From Parietaria judaica (lineage: Eukaryota; Streptophyta; Magnoliopsida; Rosales; Urticaceae), in assembly GCA_954871525.1 (NCBI GenBank), contig OX940861.1, forward strand, positions 35,105,201 to 35,169,200: 64,000 nt of DNA, given 5' to 3'. Both the position numbers and the translations under genes were made by a program. Each line of letters starts with the position of its first letter. The stretch's first letter is position 1. Under the pieces are notes generated by a model. The model made no database searches, was not told where the DNA came from, and was given only the letters and a program-made list of their open reading frames with translations. Positions 1 through 12,800 of the stretch are shown in pieces.

Positions 1-186
1 TTAGATTATATTGTACATATAAGTTTATATTGTACACACATTAGGCTCTTATATTATATATTAAGGTTTATATGATCACATAGCTTTTTTGTGTTATTTT
101 TGTTGTATTGTTGTTTTATTAATTTTTATAGATATAAATGTTGTACGCTGTGTGATATGTGTTTGAATATGTCAGTTAAATAGATT

Positions 187-1520
187 ATGGAGCCCTCTGA
201 TGAGTCAGACGAGGATTACGATACTGAGAGAATGGAAGAAGAGATAAGTTGTAATAATCGGAACCAGTTACAATTATTGGCAATGTTATCCGCGGCACAA
301 TCATTGAATCAAGCCGAACACATTAATCGGAATCGACAACATGTTTCAGAACTAAGTGGTATTGGTTATGTACTAGAGCAAATTAATAATCATGAAACGA
401 ACCTTTTTAATGTGTTGTATAAACCGATCACCATTTCTCGCAATAGTCGAGCTGATTGGCCATATTTAAAAGAAGAGTGACTACTATTAGAAGCGTCATT
501 CATGAATTTTATGCATATACTTTAACATTCCAATCGAAATAGAGCAACACAAGATAAATTTCAAATTTCAAGCGAGACTGTGAGCCGTCATTTTTGCAAA
601 ATTATGTATGCTATATTAGTCTTAATACCAAGGGTGATCGCTCAACCCTCAATTGGACCTACGCCTTCTGAGATCGAACAAAATATAAAATATTATCCTT
701 GATTCAGAGTAAGTCGCCGTTACTTTAATTTATATTTGCAATTTTGTGTTGACTTTATTATTTATAATCGATTGAAATCTATTGTAAGATTACAGTTGGT
801 GATGATACGCGTATTGAATGTATTGTACCCATTGAGGACCAAAAAAGGTATCGATCACGCAAAGATACATGCAGTGTGAACGTTATGGCAGCGTATACAT
901 TCAACATGAAGTTTACATATGTACTTACATGCTTCGGAGTTTCTATAGCTGATTTTCGAGTCCTACATGAGGTAATGACCGCGAACAATAGTCGTCTCCT
1001 TGTACCGCCAATTCCATTTTATTATATCGTCGATTCCGGCTATCCAAATATATCGGGGTTCTTGGCACCATGTAAAAAGGCCCAAAATCACTTAAATACT
1101 TTTTCGAAACACTAATATAGGGCCTCCAAACGGGTACAAAGAAGTGTTTAACTACAAGCAATCGTCTATTTGAAACGTTATCGAAAGATGTTTCAACGTC
1201 CTTAAAGCCCGATTTCGTATTCGTAAGAACATGTCATCTTAATGACGTAGAGCGGCAGAGCAACATAGTTATGACATATCTTGTAGTTCATAACTTAATC
1301 AAGATGTACGCCACAAAAGAAAGTTTATTTGAGCGGTGGAGTCAAGACATACCAATTTTGGAGATTGATCTTGAAGCAGAAAGTTCAAATCAACTACAAG
1401 GATGAGATGATGCTATAAATTGGCTCAATAAAGCAGAACGAGTTGCATGGGGAGAATTTAGGGACCATATTGCAAATTTTAATGTAGGGGTTTCCATAGT
1501 GACGAGTAATGATACTTTGT
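187..1520 (+). pseudogene. Degenerate PIF/Harbinger transposase (HARBI1/ALP1-like nuclease)
   Basis: This is a relic of a PIF/Harbinger DNA transposase. A 97-aa acidic N-terminal piece is open at 187-480. Downstream, in shifting frames, come stretches typical of HARBI1-like nucleases: ETVSRHFCKIMYAIL near 570-630, DTRIECIVPIEDQKRYRSRK near 805-865, and a longer segment at 876-1075 containing NVMAAYTFNMKFTYVLTCFG, DFRVLHEV and YYIVDSGYPN. NVIERCFNVLKARFRIRKN follows near 1173-1230. In living members these segments surround the DDE nuclease residues. The frame is broken by stops and shifts at about 480, 700, 1115 and 1165, so no functional protein is expected. I could not delimit terminal inverted repeats. 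The family call is firm; the exact edges are approximate. Confidence 0.8.
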
Positions 1521-1560
1521 AATGTGTGTTCGTAGCACGACAAAGTTAATTTGATGTAAT

Positions 1561-2527
1561 TTTTATATGGTATATTTTTTCTTATTTATTTTCATAAATT
1601 TAATTAATTTCAGTTAATTACTATTAGTTATTTTATTAAATCAATTATAACAAAAAACCAAACACTGTTTTCTTTTTTCTTTTAAAAAAACAGTGTAAAA
1701 ATATAATAACTAATCACATTTTTTATAAAAAAAATTACAAAGCTGTTTTGGAAAATAAAAAATGCTAACACAAATTGAAATACAATACGATTCCAAACGC
1801 TACCTAATATTTTGTTTTTCTTTACAAAAATTGATATTTTATTGATAAAGTATACACCAAATATATCGCGTTTGGTTTTAAACAATTACCGAGAATAATT
1901 AAGCCATTTTAAAAATTAAAAAAATGACAAATGATCTATTTTACAACATTTACTGTTAATAAATCACGTTAAAAAAATAAAAATAAAAAAGCAAAATTAT
2001 TGAAGGCGAGAGCCGGGCTGTTCAGGCCACGACTTGTTTCCCCTTCTTTATTTTGATAACTGACAGGCTAGCTTGGTTTTTATAAGGGGTGGCAATTTGA
2101 GTTTCGTGTCGTATTCGTGCCAGGTCTTTACGTTTTTTACTTATTTTATCTAGACTCAGACTCGCCCCATTTAAATAATGTGTTTATCGTGTCTGCCCGT
2201 TTAACCCATATAACATATTCATATATTTTAAAATGATAACTTAATTCGATTTATACTAATTTAACTAAATTTATTCAATTATTGTTGGGATCTGATTCTC
2301 AGAGAATCCCCATAAGAAATAATTGATCATTATTCAAGACGCGTGGATTAGAGTCCCATACCATTATTCCCGACTACCCCATCCAGTTATGCATAAAACA
2401 AAAATTAATTTGGCCGATCGTGATGAAATAATGGTTAGAGTCCCATACCAACATTCCCTACTAAATCCCACATTATTTTCAAGATTTGTTAATGGTTAAA
2501 AATTGCCAATTATTTATTTAAAATGAG
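1561..2527. other. AT-rich intergenic DNA, no gene seen
   Basis: No coding exon is recognisable. The only structure is a phrase of about 27 bp beginning AGAGTCCCATACCA that occurs twice, near 2350 and 2434, about 85 bp apart. It may be the debris of a small element. Confidence 0.5.
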
Positions 2528-2532
2528 GGTTA

Positions 2533-2745
2533 ATTGCGGCGAAAATACTCAACCTTTGGCAATATTCTCTGATAGGTACCTAACCTCAATAAATATAGGC
2601 GAAAGTACCTAACGTTGCACTTTTGTTGCCGACCAACTGACGTCGTTAGACACCTGCCTACGTGGTCGTTAGGCTGTCTCATGTGGCGTGCCACGTGGCA
2701 CAAGCAGCCACGTGGCCAAAGGTTGGGTACTTTTGCCGCCACGTG
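2533..2745. mobile_element. Short TIR element (MITE-like), relative of the Mutator-type element at 22967
   Basis: The left edge reads TGCGGCGAAAATACTCAACC and continues TTTGG. The right edge, in reverse complement, reads GGCGGCAAAAGTACCCAACC and continues TTTGG. These make imperfect terminal inverted repeats of about 26 bp. The core phrase (CGGCAAA, ACCCAACCTTTGG) is the same as in the terminal repeats of the element at 22967-24103, so the two probably belong to one family. The interior carries several ACGTGG/CCACGT boxes. I could not define a target duplication with certainty. Confidence 0.5.
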
Positions 2746-2749
2746 GAAT

Positions 2750-4486
2750 TTTTAATTTTTTTTTTACATTTATCAAACACAATCAAATAATTTTATAAAA
2801 TATGTATTTATAAAAAGGAAATGTTTTATTTTATTAAAAAGGAAATAATTCCTTAAAAAATATTAATTTTAATTTTTTTTTTCTTTCTCGTGGCACATAT
2901 TTTGAATTTTTTTTACATGTGTTAAATATAATCAAATAGTTTTATAAAAATAAATATTTTTTGTTTTTTCTTACGGGAATAATTTATAATTTTTAAATAC
3001 ATTATATTAAACTTTTGAAACTAAAACATTATTGTATATAATATCACAGGCATTTTAATATTAAAATTAAGGCATGATATGATTTTTGAAGACATATAAC
3101 ATATATGAAACTAAGACATGATTAATACTTTTCTTTTTTGTATCAAATGCGGTTCAAACTAAATTTAAATCAAAAGTTTGGTTACTGGTAAAAATTGTGT
3201 TTAACCTTAATAGCGTTATTTTTTGTTTTAAAGAGAAAAAAAACTAAAATATGCATTTTTGGTACCTATATAAATTCGAAACCACAAACCCAATTGTTAT
3301 TTAATACACACACACATATATATATATACACAATATATGTTATTTAACTATTAATTAATTATTAATAACAAATATTAATAACCCAATTAAATAATTTAAA
3401 TTATATTAATAATTATCTTAATTAAATATTCCAAGAATTAATTCCAATATTTAATTATCTCTGATTTTCAATTTATAAAACAATGACAATTTCGGCCTTA
3501 GCTGAAAAACTATCTTGACCATAAATCTCAAACCGTGCATCGGATGACACGATTCAAATAAGATAAATTCATCAGAATTTAATTTCCCAACCCTAGGGGT
3601 GTCCAAGATTATTTTCAATTTATGTTTTTCACTAAAACTATGGTGCTTTTGCATCATTTAGGGTAATCCGTGAATTCGTGATTACAATAACAAATCACTC
3701 TTGATTTGATCTATTATATGTTTAATAAGTTTATTAAACATAATAAATGCGATGCTGTCCTTGTGAGCTACAAATGAGACAAATGGACATACACACTTGA
3801 GCTACGGTGAAAGTGTAGAACTTTCACCGACTTCGATTACATTCTACTATAGCTCGAAGCAACTCTCTAATGTGTATTGATTTTATCTTCCGGACCACAT
3901 TTGTCAATTAATACAATCAGATTATCATAATCTAGGTTTTCGTATTATTATGATTCTCATCAAAAGGGTAAAATTATTGTTCTGCCATTTTGACGACACT
4001 ACCTTTATCTATTTGTTATCCATACTGCTGCGACTCATCCCGGTCAACCGTTTGATCTCAAAATAAAAGTATTGGGAATACTTACATGGTCTCCAAATAA
4101 AGACCATGTAAGTTGAACAATACAAGTCCATGATGCTCAGGACATCAACGAATTCCATCCGATTATCATTGAGACTTTATCTTACTTTCATCAGTGACAA
4201 ACTTATGTGATGAGTTATGATATAAGTCTCGCACGTCCAGTACGAAGGCACTTCATACCTAATGAACTTAACAGTGCAGGACATCACTATGATCCGGTAA
4301 TAGATCACCACATTGATATGTGATTAAGTCCATCAATAGTGGTTCATGATTATAACTTTTCACTTTCAATATAGATTGTGAACCAGTTTAAGTTCTTTAT
4401 TTAAGTTCTTTATAAGTTCTATAATCGTGTCCAATTGGGTCTCATCATGTTATTGTATTTGTTCCGTATTTAACCGTTATTTAATT
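2750..4486. other. AT-rich intergenic DNA with LTR-like remnants
   Basis: No coding exon was found. The part at about 3450-4430 has the texture of a decayed LTR: short phrases on chilling-style direct repeats such as ACTTCATACCTAATGAACTT and GACATCACTATGATCCGG. These resemble, but do not clearly match, the 2.7-kb LTR at 34168-36875. A short (CA)n(TA)n microsatellite lies at 3306-3330. Confidence 0.35.
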
Positions 4487-4494
4487 ATGTTGAT

Positions 4495-5424
4495 CAGTGG
4501 CGGATCCACGGCCAACCGTAAGGTGGTCGTGCCCCCCCCCCCCCCCCCCCCGGGTTCGCCGATGTTAATGGAGTTCAAACCTCCGGCGACTCTATCCTAT
4601 TCTCGAACTAACCTTGCGGCCCCCCCTCCATATTTTATTGTTTGCTGTAAGCCTTTTCTCTTTTTCTTTTCCTCCGCCTTCGACGCCGTAATGCCGAGCT
4701 TTTTTTCCGATGAAGAAACGAACACTTTCGTTCTCAGTTCTCTCAGGGAGATGAAGGAGAAAGATAATAGTGTTATTACTATGTTACCCTTTGTTATTAG
4801 AGATTATTACAAAAACATGACATGTCACATTTTCAGTTTCATACTTTCACTAATACTTTTTTCAATTTATAATAGTGTTCTTGTATTTTGAGGTTATTAC
4901 ACAAAGGTCCATAGAACTTACCTAGTAGATAAGTATAGTTGTTAAGTTTTACTTTTTAATATAGTATAGTTGTTAACTTGCTGCCTGTTAATACATCAGA
5001 CACTTTTAAATAAATCACATATAATTGTGTCCATGTAATTGTATACTTTAAAGCATTAAAGATCTTTAGTATATAAAAAAAAAACTGATCTTTAGTATCT
5101 CAATAAATATTTTTATTCACCATAATATATTTTTTAATATAATGCTTATAATGATAGGAAATATTAAATAAAAAATCCATAAAGTCCTCGATAAATTTAT
5201 AAAATAAAATTTATGGGCGGTTTTCGGTTCGCAAATTCTTAAACTTTGGATGATAAAAAGCAAATAAATTGACATATAATTTATTTGTATATATACATAT
5301 ATATAAAGCAAGAAAACTATGATAATAACGAATAAAAATTTGATATCCAAAAACTATAAAATTATATTTATATGTTATTGAAATTTTTTCGGCCCCCTAT
5401 CTACAAATCCTGGATCCGCAACTG
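4495..5424. mobile_element. hAT-type non-autonomous element (CAGTGGCGGATCCA termini)
   Basis: The left end reads CAGTGGCGGATCCACGG. The reverse complement of the right end reads CAGTTGCGGATCCAGGA, giving inverted termini of about 17 bp with few mismatches. The flanks ATGTTGAT (4487-4494) and GTGTTGAT (5425-5432) match at 7 of 8 positions, as expected for an aged hAT 8-bp target duplication. The interior holds a run of 20 C residues at 4532-4551 and has no transposase. The open frame across 4427-4891 is an accident of this C run and is not a gene. Confidence 0.75.
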
Positions 5425-5432
5425 GTGTTGAT

Positions 5433-5860
5433 TGTTTTCGACACGATTGAACCCGGTTCTATATAATAAACCAAACTTCTTTTAAGTCGTGTCGTAAATA
5501 TTTAGTCTGAACTCTGAACGGCCGGACCAAGCACGGGGGTACATTTGCGGGTCTAAATTTTATAGGAAACCTGAACAAAAGTTTGATTCGAAGTCCAACC
5601 AACAAAGAAAGAAACAAGTAGGCAGTAGCATATTCCATCGAGGCATAACTGAGAAACAGACGATTATACCCCTAGATAAAAGGTTTATCCACGTGGGTCC
5701 CACTGGGATGCCTAAAAGGCTAGAGAAGGAACCAGCTCAAGAGTACCAAAACACCCCTATAGACCCACTAATAGCGGCGACAAAAACGGCAAAAGACGAG
5801 TGACAAAACTGCATAGAAAAGAAGGTGTAGCGAAACGACATCGTTTGACACGGCGGGTTC
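5433..5860. other. Intergenic and promoter region upstream of the LysM gene
   Basis: No coding exon is present. The sequence becomes less AT-rich toward the LysM gene. I see no clear TATA box or other named element, so this is labelled as the presumed distal promoter only because of its position. Confidence 0.35.
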
Positions 5861-5899
5861 GTGCGAGGGCATAATAGTAAAAAACCAGGACACTTTGCT

Positions 5900-6314
5900 C
5901 AAGAATCTGACTACTCTCTGCTCACTCAGTCACTCTATACAGCACACTTGTCTTTTCTCTTCTTCTTTTCGCCGAGAAAGTTTTCTACTCATCATCATCA
6001 TCTTCATCTTTTCCTCTCCTCCATTGTTGCAGAGCTTCAAGCTTTCAACGAACCCCACACGCCATACCCTAAACCCTCACATTCCATCCACTTTGGTCTA
6101 GGGACATTCTCCGCTTCGATTACAGACCCAATGCTCGCTCGACTTTCCCCATTTTTCTGAAGAGTGAGAACGAGCGAAGCTCAACGCAACCCGAAACCCT
6201 AAAGCCCATATTCTCTTGAAAACACTGCCCAGGAAAAAAAAACACCATATTATCAGTAAAAGAACCCACCTTTACTAGCAAGAACCATTTCCCATCAAAA
6301 CCCACTTCACAAAA
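5900..6314 (+). promoter_or_regulatory. Presumed core promoter and 5' leader of the LysM gene
   Basis: A pyrimidine-rich stretch full of CTT/CTC and ATC repeats (about 5935-6025) precedes the start codon at 6315. Such CT-rich tracts are common in plant 5' leaders. Short open frames here (for example from 5861 and 5895) are of low complexity, and I regard them as leader sequence, possibly with upstream ATGs. The transcription start is not determined. Confidence 0.4.
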
Positions 6315-8655
6315 ATGCGAAAGACAAACCCCATTCACATCGTCTTCTTCGTCTTCGTAGTGGTGGCCAATGTGGCTCTCTTGGCGCGCGCGAAGTCGAC
6401 GATCGAGCCGTGCGCGAACGGCGACACGTGCAACGCCCTGCTGGGTTACACGCTCTACACTGACCTGAAGGTCTCGGAGGTGGCGTCGCTCTTCCAGGTG
6501 GACCCCATCGCGCTCCTGACGGCCAACGCCGTCGACGTGTCGCTCCCCGACGTCGAGAACCGCATCCTCCCGGCGCGGCTCTTCCTGCGCGTCCCCGTGG
6601 CCTGCGCCTGCGCCGACGGCATCCGCAAGAGCGTGGGCACCAAGTACACCACGCGCCCCGCGGACACGCTCGCTGGGATCGCCGACTCTGTCTACGCGGG
6701 CCTCGTCTCCGCCGACCAGATCCGCGAGGCGAACTCGATCCCCGACCCCTCCACTCTCGAGGTTGGGCAGAGGCTCGCCGTGCCGCTGCCCTGCACGTGC
6801 TTCAACGGCACCGACAACGGGCTGCCCTCAATCTACCTCTCGTACGTCGTCCGGCCAGTCGACAGCCTGGCGGCCATCGCGGCGCGGTATGCCACGACGC
6901 TGACGGACTTGATGAACGTCAATGCCATGGGGGGTACTTCGATTAAGGAAGGGGATATTCTCGCCGTGCCGTTGCCTGGTAATGCTGTGTTTATTTGGTG
7001 TCAAAGCTCATGTCTTTTACTTCACTTTTAGCAAATATTATGATATCTTAGAAGGAGTGACTATCTTATTAAGATTGATCTTCGTAGATTTTTTTGGAAA
7101 TATGGCAAAATTAATTGAATTTTAGCTCATTTTGTCTCTCTTTTTTTGCTGTTGTTGTAAATCTTCAAGAATTGTAGTTGATAGTTACATACGTAATATT
7201 TAGGAATAACTAGAGTTGTTTAATTTATTTATTATTGATTTTGTCATTTAAATTCACTTAGTTATGTCTCAAGATTTGGTTAAATTATGTCCAAAGGTTA
7301 AGTTACTCGGACTGGTCCGGCCCATTATTTTATAATTTCTCGGTCTATTTAAGAGACTTAAAGCTAATGAACATGGGATCAAACAAACATTCACATTAAC
7401 TTAATCTCTCGCAATCGAGGGGAGATTGGCTTTGGTGAAGATAGGCGGAGCCCCTGTTTCGAAAATGGTTTTGAGTCTTTATATTAATGTTATTTGTTGG
7501 TCTGTAGTTTGCTTTGAAAAGCTTAGTCTTGTTGCTTCTTCTTCTTTCCTTGAGTGGTGAAGTGTGTGTCATTATTTGGTGAAGTTTGTTAGTGTTTTGG
7601 TGTATTAGGCATGCCTTTTTATGGTTAAGTTTTTAATTTTGTCTGTTTACTCAGATTAATTATTAAGCAGCTATAATCATAGCTTGACCTGAACACTTCT
7701 AAAATGTTTGTTACATTGCAGCGTGTGCATCAAGCTTCCCACGATACGCCTCAGATTTCAACTTAATTGTACCTAACGGAAGCTACACCATCACGGCAAG
7801 TCACTGTGTTCAATGCAGTTGCGGGCCTGGAAATCGCAAGTAAGTTCAATAATGTTCTTTTCATCGACTTTCTTGCAATAAGAATCTGGTAACCAATGTA
7901 TTTTCTTACGCTTTATTGTGTAATCTGTTGCAGTTTGTATTGCATGCCTGCTTCGTTGGCAGTTTCGTGTTCGAGCATGCAGTGCAGGAACAGTAACTTA
8001 ATGCTCGGGAATTTCACGGCGCAGCAGAGTAGTGCCGGTTGCAATGTGACATCATGTGATTATGGCGGTTTTGTCAATGGCTCCATTGTCACAAGGTTTG
8101 CTTTTTCTCTTTTCTCGTACATTTTTCGAACTTCATAAGTTCTATTGCACATCATTATTCAATCCCAAAAATCTAATCCTTACTAATTTTGATTCTCCAG
8201 GCTCTCTACGTCCCTCCAACCTCGCTGCCCCGGTAAATTATCTTATAATTCCGCTATACAATTGTTTTTTCCTAAACCGTATACTGAAAAAGAAAATACA
8301 TTGAATCATCGAAATAGAGCGTTTTCTTAAGTGATGACATGTTGGTTAAATATAGTCAGTCTGATTCAGTTCAACCCATAATGCAGGCCCACAGAAGCTG
8401 CCTCCTCTCATAGAACCACCTTCTACAGTGGGTAGGGACTCGGTGTACGCACCCGCACCAGCCCCCGAGTCCGATGGCCTATCGACCCCCAGATCATCGG
8501 TGCCATCGATCATCGGCTCTCTTCCAGGACTCTCCCCGGCCGGTGGGCCAGCGGGAAGTGCCTCCGCTGCTTCCTCCTCATCGAATCCTTTTGCCGCTTT
8601 TCCTCTCGCCTTCGTGTTGTATTTCTTTTCCGAGTCGGCCTTCGCCTTTTTGTAG
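6315..8655 (+). CDS. LysM domain-containing GPI-anchored protein (LYM1/LYM3-like pattern-recognition protein)
   Basis: Exons 6315-6978, 7722-7839, 7934-8095, 8201-8232 and 8387-8655 join to 1,245 nt and 414 aa, all with GT/AG borders. The N-terminus is a hydrophobic signal peptide (residues 1-26). Three LysM-like segments follow: a divergent one at about 43-92, then about 111-157 (KYTTRPADTLAGIAD) and about 176-220 (SYVVRPVDSLAAIAARY). They are separated by the CxC pairs typical of plant LysM ectodomains (CAC at 97-99, CTC at 160-162). A Cys-rich module comes next (VQCSCG; CNVTSCDYGG). The C-terminus has a PAPAPESDG arabinogalactan-like stretch, a Ser/Ala-rich linker and a hydrophobic tail without a kinase, as expected of a GPI-anchored protein. 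Arabidopsis LYM1/LYM3 bind peptidoglycan and relatives bind chitin at the plasma membrane, signalling through a partner kinase; ligand here is inference. Exon 1 is strikingly GC-rich compared with its surroundings. Confidence 0.93.
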
Positions 8656-9530
8656 CATTTCTCTATCGGCTTAGCTTAGGAAGGCCATGTTTTGTCTGTC
8701 TGCTTGCTTGCCTCATTCTTGTTTCGACTGTCGTACATTCGCCACGTTGAGCGTTGTTTTGTGTTCTCTGATTTGCGGGATTGAAAGGCCCTGATTGAGA
8801 CGTTGCCGGAGTTCGCTCCTTTGTTTTAATGGGTTTTATTTTTATGTAATTAAAGTAACATTTGGTTTGAACTCTCAAGCATGTCAATTTATCTAGTTTG
8901 GTCAGTTTTATTATGTTATTTTTTTGAACGAGTAAAGTCAACCAAGAGTTGCCTAAGCTTACACGGAAGTTATTGAGGTAAATAGCTTACAGTCAGGACT
9001 TCGGATCATAAGTTGGTTCAATTCCGATAATAACCTTAGGTACCTTGTCGAAGCATTTAATTTAGGGCTCTAAAAATAAAGGTGATTAATATTAAATTCT
9101 ATTTTTGTGACTTTAAAAGATGAGGGTTTGGGTTTTTCGTTTTCATTAAAAAATATGTTATTGTTGTATCAATTAATTTGATTTTTTTTTTTTGTGAGCA
9201 TGCTTTTGACTGTAAAATGATTGTCCAAATTCCAAAAGACGTGATGGACTTTATTACACTATAAGCACCAAAAAATTAAAAATTAAAAAATATGGATTTT
9301 ATAATTTTATGCAATTTGAGTATATAGGTCGCTATAAATAATTATGGACGCTAAATTGGCCAAAATTCATAGGAAAGTTTTTATTACTTTTTGATAAAAA
9401 AAGAAATATATTTTTACAAATATAATTTGTTAAATTGACTTGAGAAGCTAAAATAGGAAATAATTTAATTCAATTTTGGTGGTTTTATTGAAATAATACA
9501 AGTAGGACAAAGCTACGACATGTCATTCAT
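8656..9530. other. LYM 3' region and intergenic spacer
   Basis: The presumed 3' UTR of the LysM gene follows the stop at 8655. AT-rich spacer continues to the primase leader. No exon or repeat of note was recognised. Confidence 0.4.
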
Positions 9531-9636
9531 TTGACTGATTATTCAACAGTACGCATCATAAACGACATGTCGTTGACCCCTCTCCTCTACTCTTCTTCCC
9601 GCCAATATCCCACATATTTCTCTTCCTTTTCGCGCC

Positions 9637-9640
<4 letters not shown>

Positions 9641-9680
<40 letters not shown>

Positions 9681-9848
9681 CTTCCAGCACTGAAGAACGA
9701 AGACTGTAAGCTTCTTTGCTAAATTGCACATCTGTTCGTTTCCTGATAAAATTTCTCCGAATTTTGAATCTAGGGTTTCATCTTTGTGTTTGTGTGAATT
9801 AACCCAATTTTCGCCTCTTTTGATTTCCTGATACTCTCTCCCGAAGCG
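9641..9848 (+). promoter_or_regulatory. CT-repeat 5' leader of the primase gene
   Basis: A (CT)n tract at about 9641-9676 lies roughly 170 bp upstream of the primase ATG. CT/GA microsatellites are frequent in plant 5' leaders and core promoters. The transcription start cannot be placed from sequence alone. Confidence 0.4.
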
Positions 9849-12800
9849 ATGGCGCGAGACGAAGCTGAAAATGGAAGGGACGCCATGGAAGTGGATCGAC
9901 CTGAACGGAGTGAATTCAACGCGAGCTATCTCAGAGTTTACTATGGTAACCATTATCTTACTCTCATTTTTATTTTTTATTTTATTTTTTGGAAAAAATA
10001 TGCAGAATTTGATTTGATTCGATCAAGATTTTTGTTTATAATTATATTGTTTCTATTGAATAATTTTCTGCAGGTAAATTATTTCCATACGCTGATATTT
10101 ATAAATGGATGTCGTACGGAAATGGTGAGCCTTTCATTGCTTTGATCTCTTAAGCTTATCTATCTTATTGAACCCGAAAAAGCCGCTGATTGATGTATAA
10201 TTTTCGGGTAAATGCGATAACACGATTTCATGATGTGTAGATGGAAAGCATCCCGGGTGCGACCGCTCGTACTTCGGCCGACGGGAATTCTCTTTCACTC
10301 TCGAAAATGATATTTACTTGCGGTTCCAGTCTTTCAACAGCGTATCAGAGCTCGAGAGCTCTATTCGAGAAAAATGCCCAATTAAGATAGACATCGGACC
10401 CGTTTACAGTGTCGATGTAAGAGTTTTTTCATCATATCGTGATCTCGTTTGTGTCGATCATATTAAACTAGCAGCAAATGTACGGCTAGTAGACAATATT
10501 TTATCCGTGTTAGACCTGCTAAATAAAAAGGAGGTTTTAACCATACAATAAATATGGGGTTGTGGTTTCTAATCCTATATAGAGGCGCCTGTTAAGTTGT
10601 CATGTTTCATCGAGTGAGTTTTTCCAGTCTAACTCTCGAGTTAGAGACCTAGGTCACGATTGTCAATGTAGTAGTGTACTCGTTTTATTTGATTTCTATT
10701 CCAAGTCTTATCAGTTAGGTAGATTCTTCAGCTAATTTTATATGAATATGGATTTTATAGTTTGTAGCGCACTAGCGTTTTCAGATCTAAAAGCGACTTA
10801 TTCTTATTTGTATCTTTTTCAATTTTCTGGTCCATATTCGTGTTAAAAAGGTTACGAATGACCATTTTCCGTCTTCTACTGCAGCCTGCCAAGAGACGTG
10901 CATACGCACAAACCGGGGATAATGTCTTCACTCCTGTGGAAAGAGAGCTAATCTTTGACATTGTAAGCTAATCAAAAGTTGGAAACAGTGTTTTTTTCCG
11001 TAGATTTATAAGTGAAATTCTTATAGTAATGCCCGGTCCATTGCTTTACAGGATATAACAGATTATGATGATGTAAGATACTGCTGTTCGGGGGCTGATA
11101 TTTGCATGAAGTGCTGGCCATTGATGACAGTTGCTATTAAAGTGCTTGGTACCGCCCTCAGAGGTTAGAATTGTAATTGCTTACCGGGTTACTGGCGCCA
11201 ACTATACCTGAGTTATTGCAGTTGCTTATACACCCAACTATATTTTTTGGCCGTAAATATGCTTTAAGTTCATCTGTTGCCAAGTTATGCACCTGGATTC
11301 TAACTAATTGTAATGACACACTCAATGGGATGTGAAAAATATGATAACTTAGGTATATTTGTCGTAATTGTTCTCTCCACCTAGGGATCAGCCATATTTG
11401 GCAAGCCGTGATCCTATATGAAATCACATAATTACCCGACCTTAATTACATAATTAATTCTTAATTAGTGAATAAACTCGCGGTGACAGTAGTAATAGAA
11501 CTCCTAAATGACTGATTTGCCCTTGCGTCTAATACGTAATTCTTTTGCGGCTTATCATTTTCACTGTTGATTTCCTTGGCCGTAGATGACTTTGGTTTCA
11601 ATCACATTCTCTGGGTTTATAGTGGGAGACGCGGTGTCCATTGCTGGGTCTGTGACAGGAAAGCAAGAAGGTAGTGTTGCACTTTTAGATTATAGCTGGA
11701 TTTTTCATTTTTTTCATAATCAGGATTAATATAATGGTGATGTTTTGACTGCAGATTAACCAATGAACAGAGGGCAGCGGTAGCCGATTATTTCCGTGTC
11801 TACAAGGTGGGTATTTCCAAACTATAGAAGAGTAATAACCAGTCATTTAAAATCGGAACCTGCTAATATGTTTGTTTTGTCTTTCAGGGAAACGAGAATA
11901 GTAATAAAAAAGTGTCATTAACCGGTCCTGTTCTTCATCCATTCCTCGCGTAAGTGTGTGCACAAGGAGCTTCCAAGAGATTGTGAAATGACAAAATACA
12001 ATCATTTCAAATTTAGACGTCACCTACTACGTGTAATTTCATGTTTATCTTATGCAAGTTTATCTTTTTCAGGAGATCATATACTGAAGTTCTTCGAGAC
12101 TTCTTTGAGACGACTCTACTTCCGAATCAAAACTTATTTTCAACCGAGGAGAGATATGAAAAGATCTTAGATATGATTCCAGATGAATGTATGTGATAAT
12201 CATAAGATAGTTCAACACTTGTATTTTCAAAAACTAGTTGTCACGTGATTTACGAGCCATGTTTTCAGCTGTTGCTTCGGAGCTTCGTGGGAGGTGGCAG
12301 GACAATAGGCGCGCTTCAAAAGATGACTTCAATAATGTTCGATGGGGTCAGATGAAACATCTTCTGCAATCAGGAAAACATAAGGTATAACTTAACTTGG
12401 GTTTCTATTTACGCCGATAGTATTATGTTAGACCCATAATTACGTATAGGAGAACGAAGGGCAAAATTGTAACTTAACTTAGGATCTTAAATGTTAAATC
12501 TTTAGTTGTCTTTGGGTCCAAAGGTATCTTTGGTGTTTTGCACGTGTGAGGGGGCGAGGGTTTCAACCCCATTAGTTATGTTTTTATGTTTTTGTTAAAT
12601 TGAGTTTTCCTTTCAAGACATCTTGTTGAGAGTGTTCGACCTGCTTTCGAAGGAAGGACGTTTTGTGAATTTATAAAAGAGTGTTCAGGAATTTCCTGTT
12701 GTGGTGAATTCTCGTTGGCCTATGAACTTGTGTTGGTTTTAGTTTAGTTCCTATCATATAGTTAGCATACTTGCGAATTCATGCATTAAATCTGTGCTCA

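Noticed and set aside
3450..4430. Third copy of the 2.7-kb LTR
   Set aside because: Some phrases are similar in style, but no continuous match to 34168-36875 could be followed.
4427..4891. Open frame of 154 aa with a poly-proline run
   Set aside because: It starts outside and runs into the hAT-type element; the proline run is only the C20 homopolymer. No family similarity.
5861..6160. Open frame of 99 aa just before the LysM gene
   Set aside because: Low-complexity CT/ATC-rich leader sequence; overlapping frames are equally open and none has a recognisable domain.
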